A stretch of 22,400 nt of DNA from contig CAJUFC010000198.1 of the NCBI GenBank assembly GCA_910585565.1, forward strand, positions 1 through 22,400. The letters run 5' to 3'. This DNA comes from an uncultured Eggerthellaceae bacterium. GTDB lineage: Bacteria; Actinomycetota; Coriobacteriia; Coriobacteriales; Eggerthellaceae. The notes under the pieces are model-generated. The model ran no database searches. It was not told the origin of the DNA and saw nothing but the letters and a program-made list of their open reading frames with translations. Shown piece after piece: positions 7,824-15,298 of the stretch. Position 1 is the first letter of the stretch, and each line of letters starts with the position of its first letter. Made by a program: the position numbers and the translations under genes.

Positions 7824-7840
7824 CCCCGGAGGACCCGGGG
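7824..7840 (-). terminator. Possible weak terminator hairpin after the SGNH gene
   Basis: CCCCGG (7824-7829) and CCGGGG (7835-7840) form a 6-bp all-GC stem with a 5-base loop, 28 bases past the stop of the SGNH-type gene. On the minus strand it is followed by a pyrimidine-rich TCTTCCTCT rather than a true U-tract. It may end or attenuate the MBOAT-SGNH transcript before gatC. Confidence 0.4.
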
Positions 7841-7867
7841 AGGGCCGAAGCGCGCAGAGAGGGTGCG

Positions 7868-9304
7868 CTACTCGCTTTCCTGCGGGCCGCTCGCCTGCTT
7901 GGCGTCATAGCCTTCGGGCCACGCGACCGTCTCGACCAGCTCGCCGGTGGCGTCGTCGTACAAAAACGCCCACACCGCATCGTCGGCAAACGGGTACTCC
8001 TCGTAGTCGAACCAAACGCCTGCAGCATCGACGGCAAGCACGCCGTCCCAGACGCTGCCCACCCATGACGGCTCGCCAGCGCTGGCATACACCAGCTGGC
8101 CATCCTGCACGATGGCGGTAAAGCCGCCCGGAGCAGCGCCAAAGGGCGCCCCCGCCGCAGCCAGCGTCTCGTTGAGGCTCGTCAGCGCCGCCTCGGAATA
8201 GGCCGGACCCACATGCAGCACGAGCGTAAAGCGATCGCTGCCGCAGACACGATCGAGCCATGCCGCCAGCTCGTCTGTCTCGCGCAGGGCGAAGTCCTCG
8301 GCACGCAGGCGATTGCGATCAGCGTCAGCCTGCCAGGATGCATACCGCGCGTCCCCGCGCCGGTCGGGCACGTCATAGCGCTCGGTCAGCCACGCGCCCA
8401 AATGCCGCGTCAGCTTCCCGGCGCCCACGCTGTTCAAATGCCCGAACTCGTCAGCCAGGTCGGTGTCCTCGCCCGTGAAGTCGAGCCCGACCTCGTCGCG
8501 CAGCAGGTTGTAGTTGACGAACGGTATGCCGCGCGCCTCGGCCAGCTCGGCAACGGCGTTGTATGCCTTTTGCTCCTCAGGGCTCACCAGGTCTGGCGCC
8601 GCTATCATCACGAGCGGGATGCCCTCGCGCTCCAAAAGATCGATGATGCGCGTCAGATACTCGCCGTTTTTGTAGGTGAGCGTCTTCGCCTCCGTGACAT
8701 CGCTCACGTCAGGGTTCTCGGGCACGGCGTGCCGCGCGTATTTCAGAAGCGAGCCCTTCCATGCCCCAGCGCCCTTCTCACCCTTGTACGGCACGAAGTC
8801 CTCGCGCGTGAGCTCGTCGTAGCGCCCATGGTAGACCGGGTATTCCGCCACGAAGTCCGCCAGCGCGTCAGCCTCGACGCTCGCTAGCTTGTTCCCCAGC
8901 TTGTTCTGCAGGCTCATCTCGCCAAACGTGTTGGTCACCGTGAACGCGTGGTCAAGGTAGTCGCTTTCGTTGGATGCGGTGAACACCTCCAGCACGACGA
9001 GGCGCGGATGCTGCGTCTGCAGCGCCTCTTTAAGATAGTAGTACGTCGACCACAGCGGCTGGCCGTCGCCGCCATAGATGAATGACGCGATGCCGTAGTC
9101 GTCCCACAAAACGCCGGTGTCGATGCCCATGTACGCATGCGAGCTGCCCAAGATGAGCACGTCAACGGAATCGCGCGGCAGCTCGTGCAGCGCCCGCGTG
9201 ATGCCGATGGTGGTGTTCTTGTAGGCCAGCACGCCCGCCAAGCTGCCCAGCACCAGCACGAGCGCGGCTACAAACCCAACGATCTTTGCCACCGATTTCG
9301 CCAA
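7868..9304 (-). CDS. Membrane-anchored SGNH/DltD-AlgX-like partner of the MBOAT acyltransferase
   Basis: This 478-residue protein has one N-terminal membrane segment (about residues 7-28) and an extracytoplasmic remainder. Residues 45-310 look like the SGNH/GDSL-type domain found beside MBOAT acyltransferases: 'VLILGSSHAYMGID' with the putative nucleophile S55, a second block 'YGIASFIYGGDGQPLWSTYYYL' in two parts around 70-91, and the C-terminal His in 'GHLNSVG' (H289). The acidic partner three before the His is E286, with D285 next to it, instead of the usual Asp. Residues about 355-460 form a separate domain resembling ILEI/pander-like modules (see findings). The start is TTG at 9304, nine bases after the MBOAT stop and with AGGGG upstream, so expression is coupled. 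It probably acts outside the membrane in O-acylating an envelope polymer; the acceptor is unknown. Confidence 0.78.
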   Translation of the reverse strand: MAKSVAKIVGFVAALVLVLGSLAGVLAYKNTTIGITRALHELPRDSVDVLILGSSHAYMGIDTGVLWDDYGIASFIYGGDGQPLWSTYYYLKEALQTQHPRLVVLEVFTASNESDYLDHAFTVTNTFGEMSLQNKLGNKLASVEADALADFVAEYPVYHGRYDELTREDFVPYKGEKGAGAWKGSLLKYARHAVPENPDVSDVTEAKTLTYKNGEYLTRIIDLLEREGIPLVMIAAPDLVSPEEQKAYNAVAELAEARGIPFVNYNLLRDEVGLDFTGEDTDLADEFGHLNSVGAGKLTRHLGAWLTERYDVPDRRGDARYASWQADADRNRLRAEDFALRETDELAAWLDRVCGSDRFTLVLHVGPAYSEAALTSLNETLAAAGAPFGAAPGGFTAIVQDGQLVYASAGEPSWVGSVWDGVLAVDAAGVWFDYEEYPFADDAVWAFLYDDATGELVETVAWPEGYDAKQASGPQESE

Positions 9305-9313
9305 GGTGCACCC

Positions 9314-10855
9314 CTAGAACTGGAAGTAGATGAAGTCGGCCATGACCGCGTCGGGGCCATAGACGCCAAACACGAAGACGCTGGCGACAAGCCCCAGCAT
9401 CACGAGCCACCGAAACCACAGGTTCTGCCCCATCAAGAAATCCGCTACGTTCAGCCCCTTGCAGTAGCGGACGAAGTCGACGAGCACGAGAGCGACGATG
9501 GCGCACGCCAAGATGCTAAGCTCCGGGCCGCCCAAGCCCAGCTTGAGCAGCGTCCCGTCGAAAAAGACCCAGGGGTTCCATTCCGTGAAGATGGACGCCA
9601 CGACGTCGAAGGCCTGCGTGAGCGACGACGCGCGAAAGAATATCCACGCGAAGTTGGCCAGCGCATAGGTCACGACGATCCGGCCGAGCTTCCAGCTGAA
9701 CGTGTCGCGCCTCACCTTGAGCGCGTCCCACAGCCGCTCTTTTGCCGGCCGCGTCGCAATGCCGATGACCTGATAGATGCCGTGCAAGAACCCCCAAATG
9801 ACGAACGTCCATGCCGCGCCGTGCCACAGTCCGCTCACGAGGAACACGACCATGATGTTGAAGTAGCGCCGCGGCGTCGACACGCGGCTGCCTCCGAGCG
9901 GGAAATAGAGATAGTCGCGAAACCACGTCGACAGCGAGATGTGCCACCGCCGCCAAAAGTCTTGGATAGACGTGGCCAGATACGGCGTGTTGAAGTTCTC
10001 CATCAGCTCGAAGCCCATCACCTTCGCAGCGCCGATGGCGATGGTGGAGTATCCCGCGAAGTCACAGAGAATCTGCACCCCGAACAGGAGCGTTGCCACG
10101 GTCAGCTCGCCAGACCCGTACAGCCAGTGCTCGTTGTATACCTGGTTCACGAGGATGGCCGCCCGATCCGCGATGACCATCTTGAGGAAGTATCCCCACA
10201 TCATGAGGATGGCGCCACGCGTGACGCGGTCAAGGTTCCACAGCTTGAAGCGAGCGACATTCTCCACCTGCACGAGCAGGTTCTTCGAGCGCTCGATGGG
10301 GCCTGCCACCAGCTGCGGGAAGAACGACACGAACAGGGCATACTTGAACGGGTTGCGCTCGGCATGCACATCACCGCGGTAGACGTCGATCGTATACGAG
10401 AGCGCCTGGAACGTGTAGAACGAGATGCCCACCGGCAGCAGAAGGTCAAACGGCTTCTCGAACGGCCCGACCGAGAACACCGCCAGCGTCACGTTCACGT
10501 TGTGCAAGACGAAGTCGAAATACTTGAAGAACGCCAAGATGCCCAGGTTGACGACGAGGCTCGCTGCCACGACGACCTTGCGCTTGGCGGATGCGGATTC
10601 TGGCAGCTCGTCCGCCTCGGCACCGCTGCGGCTGAAAAAGCGCCCCGTGCGATTGACCGAGTCGAGCGACAGCCCCGACACCCACGTTACGCCCGTAGAA
10701 AACGCCAGCAGCAGCGCATACTTCGCGTTCCAGCTCATATAGAACGCATAGCTGGCAACGAGCAGCCACACATACCGCGCCCGTCGAGGGATGACAAAAT
10801 AGACGCCGACAACGAGCGGAAAGAAAACCAGAAATTCAAACGAGTTGAACAGCAT
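9314..10855 (-). CDS. MBOAT family O-acyltransferase (AlgI/DltB-like)
   Basis: This is a polytopic membrane enzyme of 513 residues that moves acyl groups across the membrane for attachment to an extracellular glycan or similar polymer. The two signature histidines are H305 in 'WRRWHISLSTWFRDYLYFPLG' (opening block) and H345 in 'SGLWHGAAWTF'. 'PVGISFYTFQALSYTIDVYRG' (first part at about 141-155) and 'FPQLVAGPIERS' (179-190) are typical AlgI-group blocks. The standard AlgI-type beginning 'MLFNSFEFLVFFPLV' fixes the start at the ATG at 10855; a TTG nine codons upstream is open but unlikely. There is no ribosome binding site, and TATAAT lies 6 bases before the ATG, so the mRNA may be leaderless. 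It is followed by its SGNH partner after 9 bases. The cargo is probably acetyl; the acceptor cannot be deduced. Confidence 0.92.
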   Translation of the reverse strand: MLFNSFEFLVFFPLVVGVYFVIPRRARYVWLLVASYAFYMSWNAKYALLLAFSTGVTWVSGLSLDSVNRTGRFFSRSGAEADELPESASAKRKVVVAASLVVNLGILAFFKYFDFVLHNVNVTLAVFSVGPFEKPFDLLLPVGISFYTFQALSYTIDVYRGDVHAERNPFKYALFVSFFPQLVAGPIERSKNLLVQVENVARFKLWNLDRVTRGAILMMWGYFLKMVIADRAAILVNQVYNEHWLYGSGELTVATLLFGVQILCDFAGYSTIAIGAAKVMGFELMENFNTPYLATSIQDFWRRWHISLSTWFRDYLYFPLGGSRVSTPRRYFNIMVVFLVSGLWHGAAWTFVIWGFLHGIYQVIGIATRPAKERLWDALKVRRDTFSWKLGRIVVTYALANFAWIFFRASSLTQAFDVVASIFTEWNPWVFFDGTLLKLGLGGPELSILACAIVALVLVDFVRYCKGLNVADFLMGQNLWFRWLVMLGLVASVFVFGVYGPDAVMADFIYFQF

Positions 10856-10883
10856 CCCGCAATTATAACCCGTCCCCCGCAAT
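10856..10883. repeat. 8-bp direct repeat bracketing the MBOAT -10 region
   Basis: The octamer CCCGCAAT (ATTGCGGG on the minus strand) occurs at 10856-10863 and again at 10876-10883, exactly 20 bases apart, or about two helical turns. The proximal copy overlaps the end of the TATAAT box. This is consistent with a regulator binding one face of the DNA; chance is not excluded. Confidence 0.4.
10862..10867 (-). promoter_or_regulatory. Perfect TATAAT -10 box 6 bases before the MBOAT ATG
   Basis: Minus-strand TATAAT is followed by TGCGGG and then the ATG, so transcription would begin at or within a base of the start codon. No matching -35 (TAATCT at 17 bases) and no extended TG motif are present. 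The lack of any ribosome binding site in the same place supports leaderless expression. Confidence 0.55.
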
Positions 10884-10911
10884 CAGATTACGTTCGGGTT
10901 TGCTCCATCTG

Positions 10912-11964
10912 CTATCGCGCCACCAGCGCCTTTTCCTGTGCGCGTATCTGAAGCAGGTCCTTGTGCTTTGAGGGCGAAACGACGATCTCGACTTCGGGTG
11001 CCGGGCGCAACACCAGCTCCTGCAGGCGCGCGCTGTCGCCCGCGCTCGCATTCGCGCTCGCGTCATCGGTCACGCGCGCGAAATACCCCTCGCCGCCCCT
11101 CCTCTTCACGACGGTGACGCCCGGAAGAGCGCCTAGCAGCCCATGATAGCTGCTCTTGCCGTAGCGCTTCGGATACATCTTCGGACGCCTCTTCTGCATC
11201 CATTTCGCAAACTTCGACACCGCACACCAGCCGTCTGCGCCAGCATTGCTCGCGATGCCCTCGCGCATGATGGCCGCGTCCTTGTCAGAGATGCCGTCCG
11301 GGACTGGCTCTGGGGCGACCGTGGGCTCCTTCGGCGCCGTGGCGTCCTGCGCCGTGGCGTCCTTCTTCGCGGCGGCCTTCTTCGCGGCGGCCTTCTCCGC
11401 AGCGGCTTTCTTCTTGGCGGCCTTCGCCTTCTTGGTCTCCCCCATCATCACAAAGCGATCGCAGGCATCAGCGTACTTCGTGTTCGTGACGGAGCAGCCA
11501 ATGCCCACCACCATCTTGCCCGCCTGATGCATGCGCTCGATCAAGGGAAGAAAGTCGCTGTCGCCGGACGCCACCACGAAGACGTCGGCCGCATCCGCAG
11601 CCAAGGCATCCATGGCGTCCACCACCATGCGAATGTCTACGGAGTTCTTGCCCCCGACGCATCCCTTGCATACCACAGGCTTGAGGATGGTCGACTCCAT
11701 GGCCTTGAGGCAAGCCTCAGAGCCCAGGATGCCCCAAGGCCCGTAGATCCTCGCCGACACGAGCTGCCCGATAGCCTCGGCCTCCGCCAAGATGTCCCCG
11801 ATCTTGCTCGCCAGCGCGTTCTCGGCATCGATGAGCACCACCACGCGCGTCTGCTGCGGCTGGCCAGCGCGAGCAAGCCGCTCGCCTGCCCCCGTCTCGC
11901 TCCGCTCGCTCTGCGCCAAACGACGAAAGCGAGATAGGACCCCCGATCGCTTTTCCTGATGCAT
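10912..11964 (-). CDS. NYN-domain (LabA/DUF88-like) nuclease-like protein with C-terminal OST-HTH/LOTUS domain
   Basis: This is a predicted RNA-acting protein of 350 residues. Residues about 40-175 are a NYN (PIN-like) domain: acidic residues at D46 ('VVVLIDAENA'), D110 ('NSVDIRMVVDAMD') and D135/D137 in 'VASGDSDFLPLIERM' are placed as in metal-dependent NYN nucleases. Residues 176-222 are a low-complexity Lys/Ala linker, then a DATAQ/DATAP stretch and a Pro-rich part. Residues about 226-298 match an OST-HTH/LOTUS RNA-binding domain ('WCAVSKFAKWMQKRRP', 'YGKSSYHGLLGAL', '...GYFAR'). A C-terminal tail of about 50 residues is not recognised. I chose the ATG at 11964, 16 bases after the ychF stop; longer versions would run into ychF. 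The ribosome binding site is weak (GAAG, 11 bases). Co-transcription with ychF is likely. The RNA target is unknown. Confidence 0.87.
   Translation of the reverse strand: MHQEKRSGVLSRFRRLAQSERSETGAGERLARAGQPQQTRVVVLIDAENALASKIGDILAEAEAIGQLVSARIYGPWGILGSEACLKAMESTILKPVVCKGCVGGKNSVDIRMVVDAMDALAADAADVFVVASGDSDFLPLIERMHQAGKMVVGIGCSVTNTKYADACDRFVMMGETKKAKAAKKKAAAEKAAAKKAAAKKDATAQDATAPKEPTVAPEPVPDGISDKDAAIMREGIASNAGADGWCAVSKFAKWMQKRRPKMYPKRYGKSSYHGLLGALPGVTVVKRRGGEGYFARVTDDASANASAGDSARLQELVLRPAPEVEIVVSPSKHKDLLQIRAQEKALVAR
11334..11421. repeat. 15-bp in-frame tandem repeats in the NYN-LOTUS linker
   Basis: Two identical 15-bp units (11334-11348 and 11349-11363, encoding DATAQ/DATAP) abut four related 15-bp units (11362-11376 and 11377-11391 identical; 11392-11406 and 11407-11421 diverged) that encode Lys-Ala pentads such as KKAAA and EKAAA. 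Unit length is a multiple of three, so slippage would add or remove whole pentapeptides without breaking the frame. Confidence 0.85.
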
Positions 11965-11980
11965 TGTGCGTCGTGGCTTC

Positions 11981-13045
11981 TTAGACGTTGAATTTGAAAT
12001 GCATGACGTCGCCATCTTGGACAACGTAGTCTTTGCCCTCTTGGCGCAGCTTGCCGGCAGCGCGGCAGCCGGCCTCGCCTCCCAGCTCGACGTAGTCTTC
12101 GAAGCTGGCAGTCTCCGCCTTGATGAACCCGCGCTCGAAGTCGCTGTGGATGACGCCGGCCGCAGCCGGAGCCTTCGCGCCGATCGGCACCGTCCATGCG
12201 CGGCTCTCGGTCTCGCCGCTCGTGAAGAACGACTGCAACCCCAAAAGCTTGTATGCCTCGCGCACGAGACGGGCTAGCCCGCTTTCCTCAAGGCCCATCT
12301 CGGCCAGATACTCGGCACGCTCGTCGGCGTCCAGCTCGGCAAGGTCGGCTTCCACCTGAGCCGAGATCGGCACCGGCGGCAAGCCGTCGATGTCCGCAAG
12401 CTCGGCTGTCACCTGATCCTCGTCGACGTTGGCGATGTACAGCATCGGCTTCATCGTGAGCAGATGCAGATCGTACAGGTTGGCCACCTCGTCCTCGGTG
12501 AGGTCGAGCGTGCGCGCCCGATGCCCCTCGTTCAGCCCGGCGAGCACCTTCTTCGCCACATCGAGCTTGCCTTGGGCGGCCTTGTCACGCTTGGCCTCTT
12601 TCTCCAAGCGCGGCAACGCCTTCTCGACGGTCGCGATATCGGCCAGTATCAGCTCGGTCTTGATCGTCTCGACGTCTGACGCCGGGTCGACGCGCCCAGC
12701 AACATGCACGACATCCGGGTCTTGGAAGAACCGCACGACCTCGCAGATGGCGTCAGTCTCGCGAATGTTGGCGAGAAACTGGTTTCCCAGCCCTTCGCCC
12801 TGCGAGGCGCCCTCCACCAAGCCAGCGATGTCCAAGAACTCGACGGTCGCCGGCACGATCTTGGCCGGATGGTCAAGCTCGGCCAACGCGTCCAAGCGCG
12901 CGTCAGGCACCGGAACGACGCCTACGTTCGGCTCGATGGTGGCAAACGGATAGTTGGCCGCAAGACCGCCCTTTTGGGTCAGCGCCGTAAACAGGGTGGA
13001 CTTGCCCACATTGGGAAGCCCCACGATTCCTATCGAAAGTGACAT
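11981..13045 (-). CDS. ychF: YchF/OLA1-family ribosome-associated ATPase
   Basis: This is a universally conserved P-loop NTPase that hydrolyses ATP rather than GTP and associates with ribosomes and stress responses. It has 354 residues. The G1 loop is 'GLPNVGKST' (residues 9-17), the switch I region is 'NYPFATIEPNVGVV' (31-44), G3 is 'DIAGLVEGASQGEGLGNQF' (from 72), and the degenerate G4 'NVDE' lacks the usual NKxD, which is the family's ATP hallmark. A coiled-coil helical insertion follows in the middle ('RLEKEAKRDKAAQGKLDVAK'), and a TGS domain ends the protein ('YVVQDGDVMHFKFNV'). I start at the ATG at 13045, with AAGGAAGG about 10 bases upstream; a GTG three codons earlier would sit on the ribosome binding site. 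The NYN-LOTUS gene follows 16 bases after the stop. Confidence 0.97.
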   Translation of the reverse strand: MSLSIGIVGLPNVGKSTLFTALTQKGGLAANYPFATIEPNVGVVPVPDARLDALAELDHPAKIVPATVEFLDIAGLVEGASQGEGLGNQFLANIRETDAICEVVRFFQDPDVVHVAGRVDPASDVETIKTELILADIATVEKALPRLEKEAKRDKAAQGKLDVAKKVLAGLNEGHRARTLDLTEDEVANLYDLHLLTMKPMLYIANVDEDQVTAELADIDGLPPVPISAQVEADLAELDADERAEYLAEMGLEESGLARLVREAYKLLGLQSFFTSGETESRAWTVPIGAKAPAAAGVIHSDFERGFIKAETASFEDYVELGGEAGCRAAGKLRQEGKDYVVQDGDVMHFKFNV

Positions 13046-13069
13046 CGAGCGCACGCCTTCCTTATCTGT

Positions 13070-13097
13070 GCGAGAGCGCCGCCACGTGCGCCCTCGC
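13070..13097 (-). terminator. Hairpin between the transporter gene and ychF (terminator-like or ychF leader structure)
   Basis: On the minus strand GCGAGGGCGC (13097-13088) pairs with GCGCUCUCGC (13079-13070): ten pairs including one G-U wobble, with an 8-base loop. On the plus strand the wobble would be an A-C mismatch, so the structure suits minus-strand RNA. It lacks a U-tract and ends only about 10 bases before the ychF ribosome binding site AAGGAAGG. It could slow readthrough from the transporter gene, or act in the ychF leader. Confidence 0.45.
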
Positions 13098-13137
13098 CAT
13101 CAATCTCAAACAACCAACGAAGCTGCACAAAGCAAAG

Positions 13138-14529
13138 CTACATCGTGAACAGCCCGAACTGAGCCGCCACATAGGCAACGAGAATCACGACGATGAGCAC
13201 GGGCGCTATGTACTTGATGATGACGACCCATGCCTTCTCGGCCGCGAACTTGCTCGAGCGCTTGATCTCCAGCTCAAGGTCGCGCGGCTTGATGACCCAG
13301 CCCACGAAGATGCAGGTCATGAGGGCCGCCAGCGGCATCATGACCGAGTTCGACAAGAAGTCGAACAGGTCGAGAATCGAGCTGCCCGCGCCCAGCGGCT
13401 CCAAGAACGAAAGACCGTTGTAGCCGAGGTTCACCACGGTGCCGACGACGAACAGGAACACCGTCACGGCAATGATAGCCTTCTTGCGGGTCCAGCGGGC
13501 ACCGTCGACGACGATGGACACCATGGTCTCAGCCAGCGAGATGGCGCTGGTCAGAGCCGCGAACAGCACGAGCACGAAGAACAGCAGCCCGATCGCGGCC
13601 CCCATGCCGCCCATCTGGTCGAAGACGCTCGGCAGGATGATGAACATGAGCGACGGGCCCGAGTTCTCGGCAACGGCGGACGCCGAGCCCAAGGCGACGA
13701 AGGCGCCCGGCACGATGGTGAGGCCCGCCAGCAGGCTGACGCCAATGTCGAAGCCCGCGATGCGCGCCGCCGACGTGGTGAGGGAGGTCTTCTTGTCCAC
13801 GTAGCTGCCGTAGGTGATCATGATGCCCATGGCCAGCGACATGCTGAAGAACATCTGCCCCAGCGCCGCGACGAAGGTCTCGGGCGAGAGCTTCGAGAAG
13901 TCGGGCACCAGATAGTATGCCGCACCCTCCAACGCCCCCGGCGTCGTCAAGGTGAAGACCGCGATGCCTACCGCCAGCAGGATCAAAAGCGGCATCATGA
14001 CCAGGTTCGATTTCTCGATGCCGCGCTTCACCCCGAAGCCGACGATGATCATGACGGCCGCCATGAAGAGGTACATCCAGATGAAGCTCTCAACCGGCGA
14101 GGTGATGAAGCTGGTGAAGAAGTCGGCAGGGCCTTCGGCGATCTGTCCCGACATGCCAGCGATGTAGCTGGCTGCATACTTCGCCACCCAGCCGCCAATC
14201 ACGCAGTAGTAGGTGGTGATGATGAACGGGATGGCCGACGCGAAGATGCCGATGAAGGCGTACTTCTTGCCGAACGCCTTGAACGCGCCGATGGCCGACT
14301 GCCCGGTGAAGCGCCCGAGGGCGATCTCTAGCAGCAGAAGCGAGATGCCGAACGTGAACACGAGCACGACGTACACGAGCAAAAACGTGCCGCCGCCATA
14401 CTTCGCCGCCAGGTACGGGAAGCGCCAGAGGTTTCCCAGGCCAACGGCAGACGCAGCCGCCGCAAGGATGAAGGCCCACTTTCCCGACCAGGACGCACGG
14501 GAAGGGGCAGAAGCTTGCATATCAGACAT
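13138..14529 (-). CDS. Sodium-dependent transporter, neurotransmitter:sodium symporter (SNF/LeuT-fold) family
   Basis: This is an inner-membrane symporter of 463 residues, probably taking up an amino acid with Na+. The first transmembrane helix carries the family hallmark 'SAVGLGNLWRFPYL' (about 27-40) with its unwound sodium/substrate site. 'GGGTFLLVY' and 'ALGQMFFSMSLAMGIMITYG' (near the TM6 substrate site) also match. I see 11 or so hydrophobic segments, ending in 'IIKYIAPVLIVVILVAYVAA' just before the stop, as in prokaryotic members such as Tyt1 and MhsT. The ATG at 14529 shares one base with the truA stop (TGATG) and has GGAAGG 10 bases upstream, so it is coupled to truA. A second ATG three codons in is possible. 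The substrate cannot be assigned: family members move leucine, tyrosine, tryptophan and others. Confidence 0.93.
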   Translation of the reverse strand: MSDMQASAPSRASWSGKWAFILAAAASAVGLGNLWRFPYLAAKYGGGTFLLVYVVLVFTFGISLLLLEIALGRFTGQSAIGAFKAFGKKYAFIGIFASAIPFIITTYYCVIGGWVAKYAASYIAGMSGQIAEGPADFFTSFITSPVESFIWMYLFMAAVMIIVGFGVKRGIEKSNLVMMPLLILLAVGIAVFTLTTPGALEGAAYYLVPDFSKLSPETFVAALGQMFFSMSLAMGIMITYGSYVDKKTSLTTSAARIAGFDIGVSLLAGLTIVPGAFVALGSASAVAENSGPSLMFIILPSVFDQMGGMGAAIGLLFFVLVLFAALTSAISLAETMVSIVVDGARWTRKKAIIAVTVFLFVVGTVVNLGYNGLSFLEPLGAGSSILDLFDFLSNSVMMPLAALMTCIFVGWVIKPRDLELEIKRSSKFAAEKAWVVIIKYIAPVLIVVILVAYVAAQFGLFTM

Positions 14530-15290
14530 CAGTAATCAACCTTCCAAAGAACAAGCCCTTTTGCGGGAGCGTTCTCGCCAGCGGCCGTGCGGTCCCGTGC
14601 CTCCAACACGGACGCGACCCACTCAGGATCGCGCCGACCGCGCCCCACAGCGACGAGCGTGCCCACAATAGAGCGCACCATAGAGTGCAGAAATGCATTG
14701 CCAACGATTTTAACCACAACAAGGCGCTCTCCCATGGTGGTTTCTCCGAACAACGATATTTCATTGACGCAACGGTAGGTTCGGCGCCCCTCAGCGGACG
14801 CCGCCATGCAAAACGACTTGAAATCGTGCTCGCCGATGAGGTGTGCCGCGCCCGCGCGCATCGCGTCTAAGTCGAGCTCGCCCGAGACGTGCCACGAGAA
14901 CGCCTCCATGAAGATGGGAGGCGCCTCGTGCGGATAGAGGAAGTAGCGGTACTCGCGCGAGCGGGCATCAAAGCGCGCCGAGAAGTCGTTCGGCCGGCGC
15001 TCGAGGCAGGTCACCACGATGCCGTCATGCGTGAGCGCGTTCATCGAGCGCAAGAACCGCTGCGGGCTGCGCCCCTCCATGGCGCCATCCGGCACCGCGA
15101 ACGACACCACCTGCCCCCGCGCATGCACGCCTGAGTCGGTCCGCCCCGCGCACGTGGTCTCGATCTCGTCGCGAAAGACCAGTGCCAGCGCATGCTCCAA
15201 CTCGCCTTGCACCGTTAGCAGTCCCGGCTGCCGCGCAAACCCGCAGAACGGCTCCCCGTTATAGGCAATATTGAGCGAATACGTCTCCAT
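14529..15290 (-). CDS. truA: tRNA pseudouridine(38-40) synthase TruA
   Basis: TruA isomerises uridines 38-40 in the anticodon stem-loop of many tRNAs. It has 253 residues, the usual size. The catalytic aspartate is D52 in 'AGRTDSGVHARGQV'; 'SARFDARSREYRYFLY', 'GEHDFKSFC' and 'GNAFLHSMVRSIVGTLVAVGRG' are conserved family blocks. The N-terminus 'METYSLNIAYNGEPFCGFARQ' starts at the canonical place, so the ATG at 15290 is secure. No ribosome binding site precedes it; instead a perfect TATAAT lies 8 bases upstream, suggesting a leaderless or near-leaderless mRNA. The 64-base gap to the dnaE stop has no clear terminator. The transporter gene overlaps its stop codon. Confidence 0.97.
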   Translation of the reverse strand: METYSLNIAYNGEPFCGFARQPGLLTVQGELEHALALVFRDEIETTCAGRTDSGVHARGQVVSFAVPDGAMEGRSPQRFLRSMNALTHDGIVVTCLERRPNDFSARFDARSREYRYFLYPHEAPPIFMEAFSWHVSGELDLDAMRAGAAHLIGEHDFKSFCMAASAEGRRTYRCVNEISLFGETTMGERLVVVKIVGNAFLHSMVRSIVGTLVAVGRGRRDPEWVASVLEARDRTAAGENAPAKGLVLWKVDY

Positions 15291-15298
15291 GAGACGAC

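Noticed and set aside
10856..10882. TTG start giving the MBOAT protein nine extra residues
   Set aside because: AlgI-type proteins begin at 'MLFNSFEFL', and the extension would run through the -10 box.
10868..10901. AACCCG/CGGGTT inverted repeat after the NYN gene as a terminator
   Set aside because: The arms are six bases with a loop of about 20 bases and no U-tract, too weak to call.
9137..10951. 604-codon plus-strand open frame opposite the MBOAT and SGNH genes
   Set aside because: It spans two clearly real genes on the other strand, and its composition (Arg, His, Glu-rich, no hydrophobic core) is typical of antisense shadows.
11965..12024. Twenty extra N-terminal residues on the NYN-LOTUS protein
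   Set aside because: The extension lies mostly inside the end of ychF in another frame and reads as low-information sequence. The ATG at 11964 just after the ychF stop is more natural.
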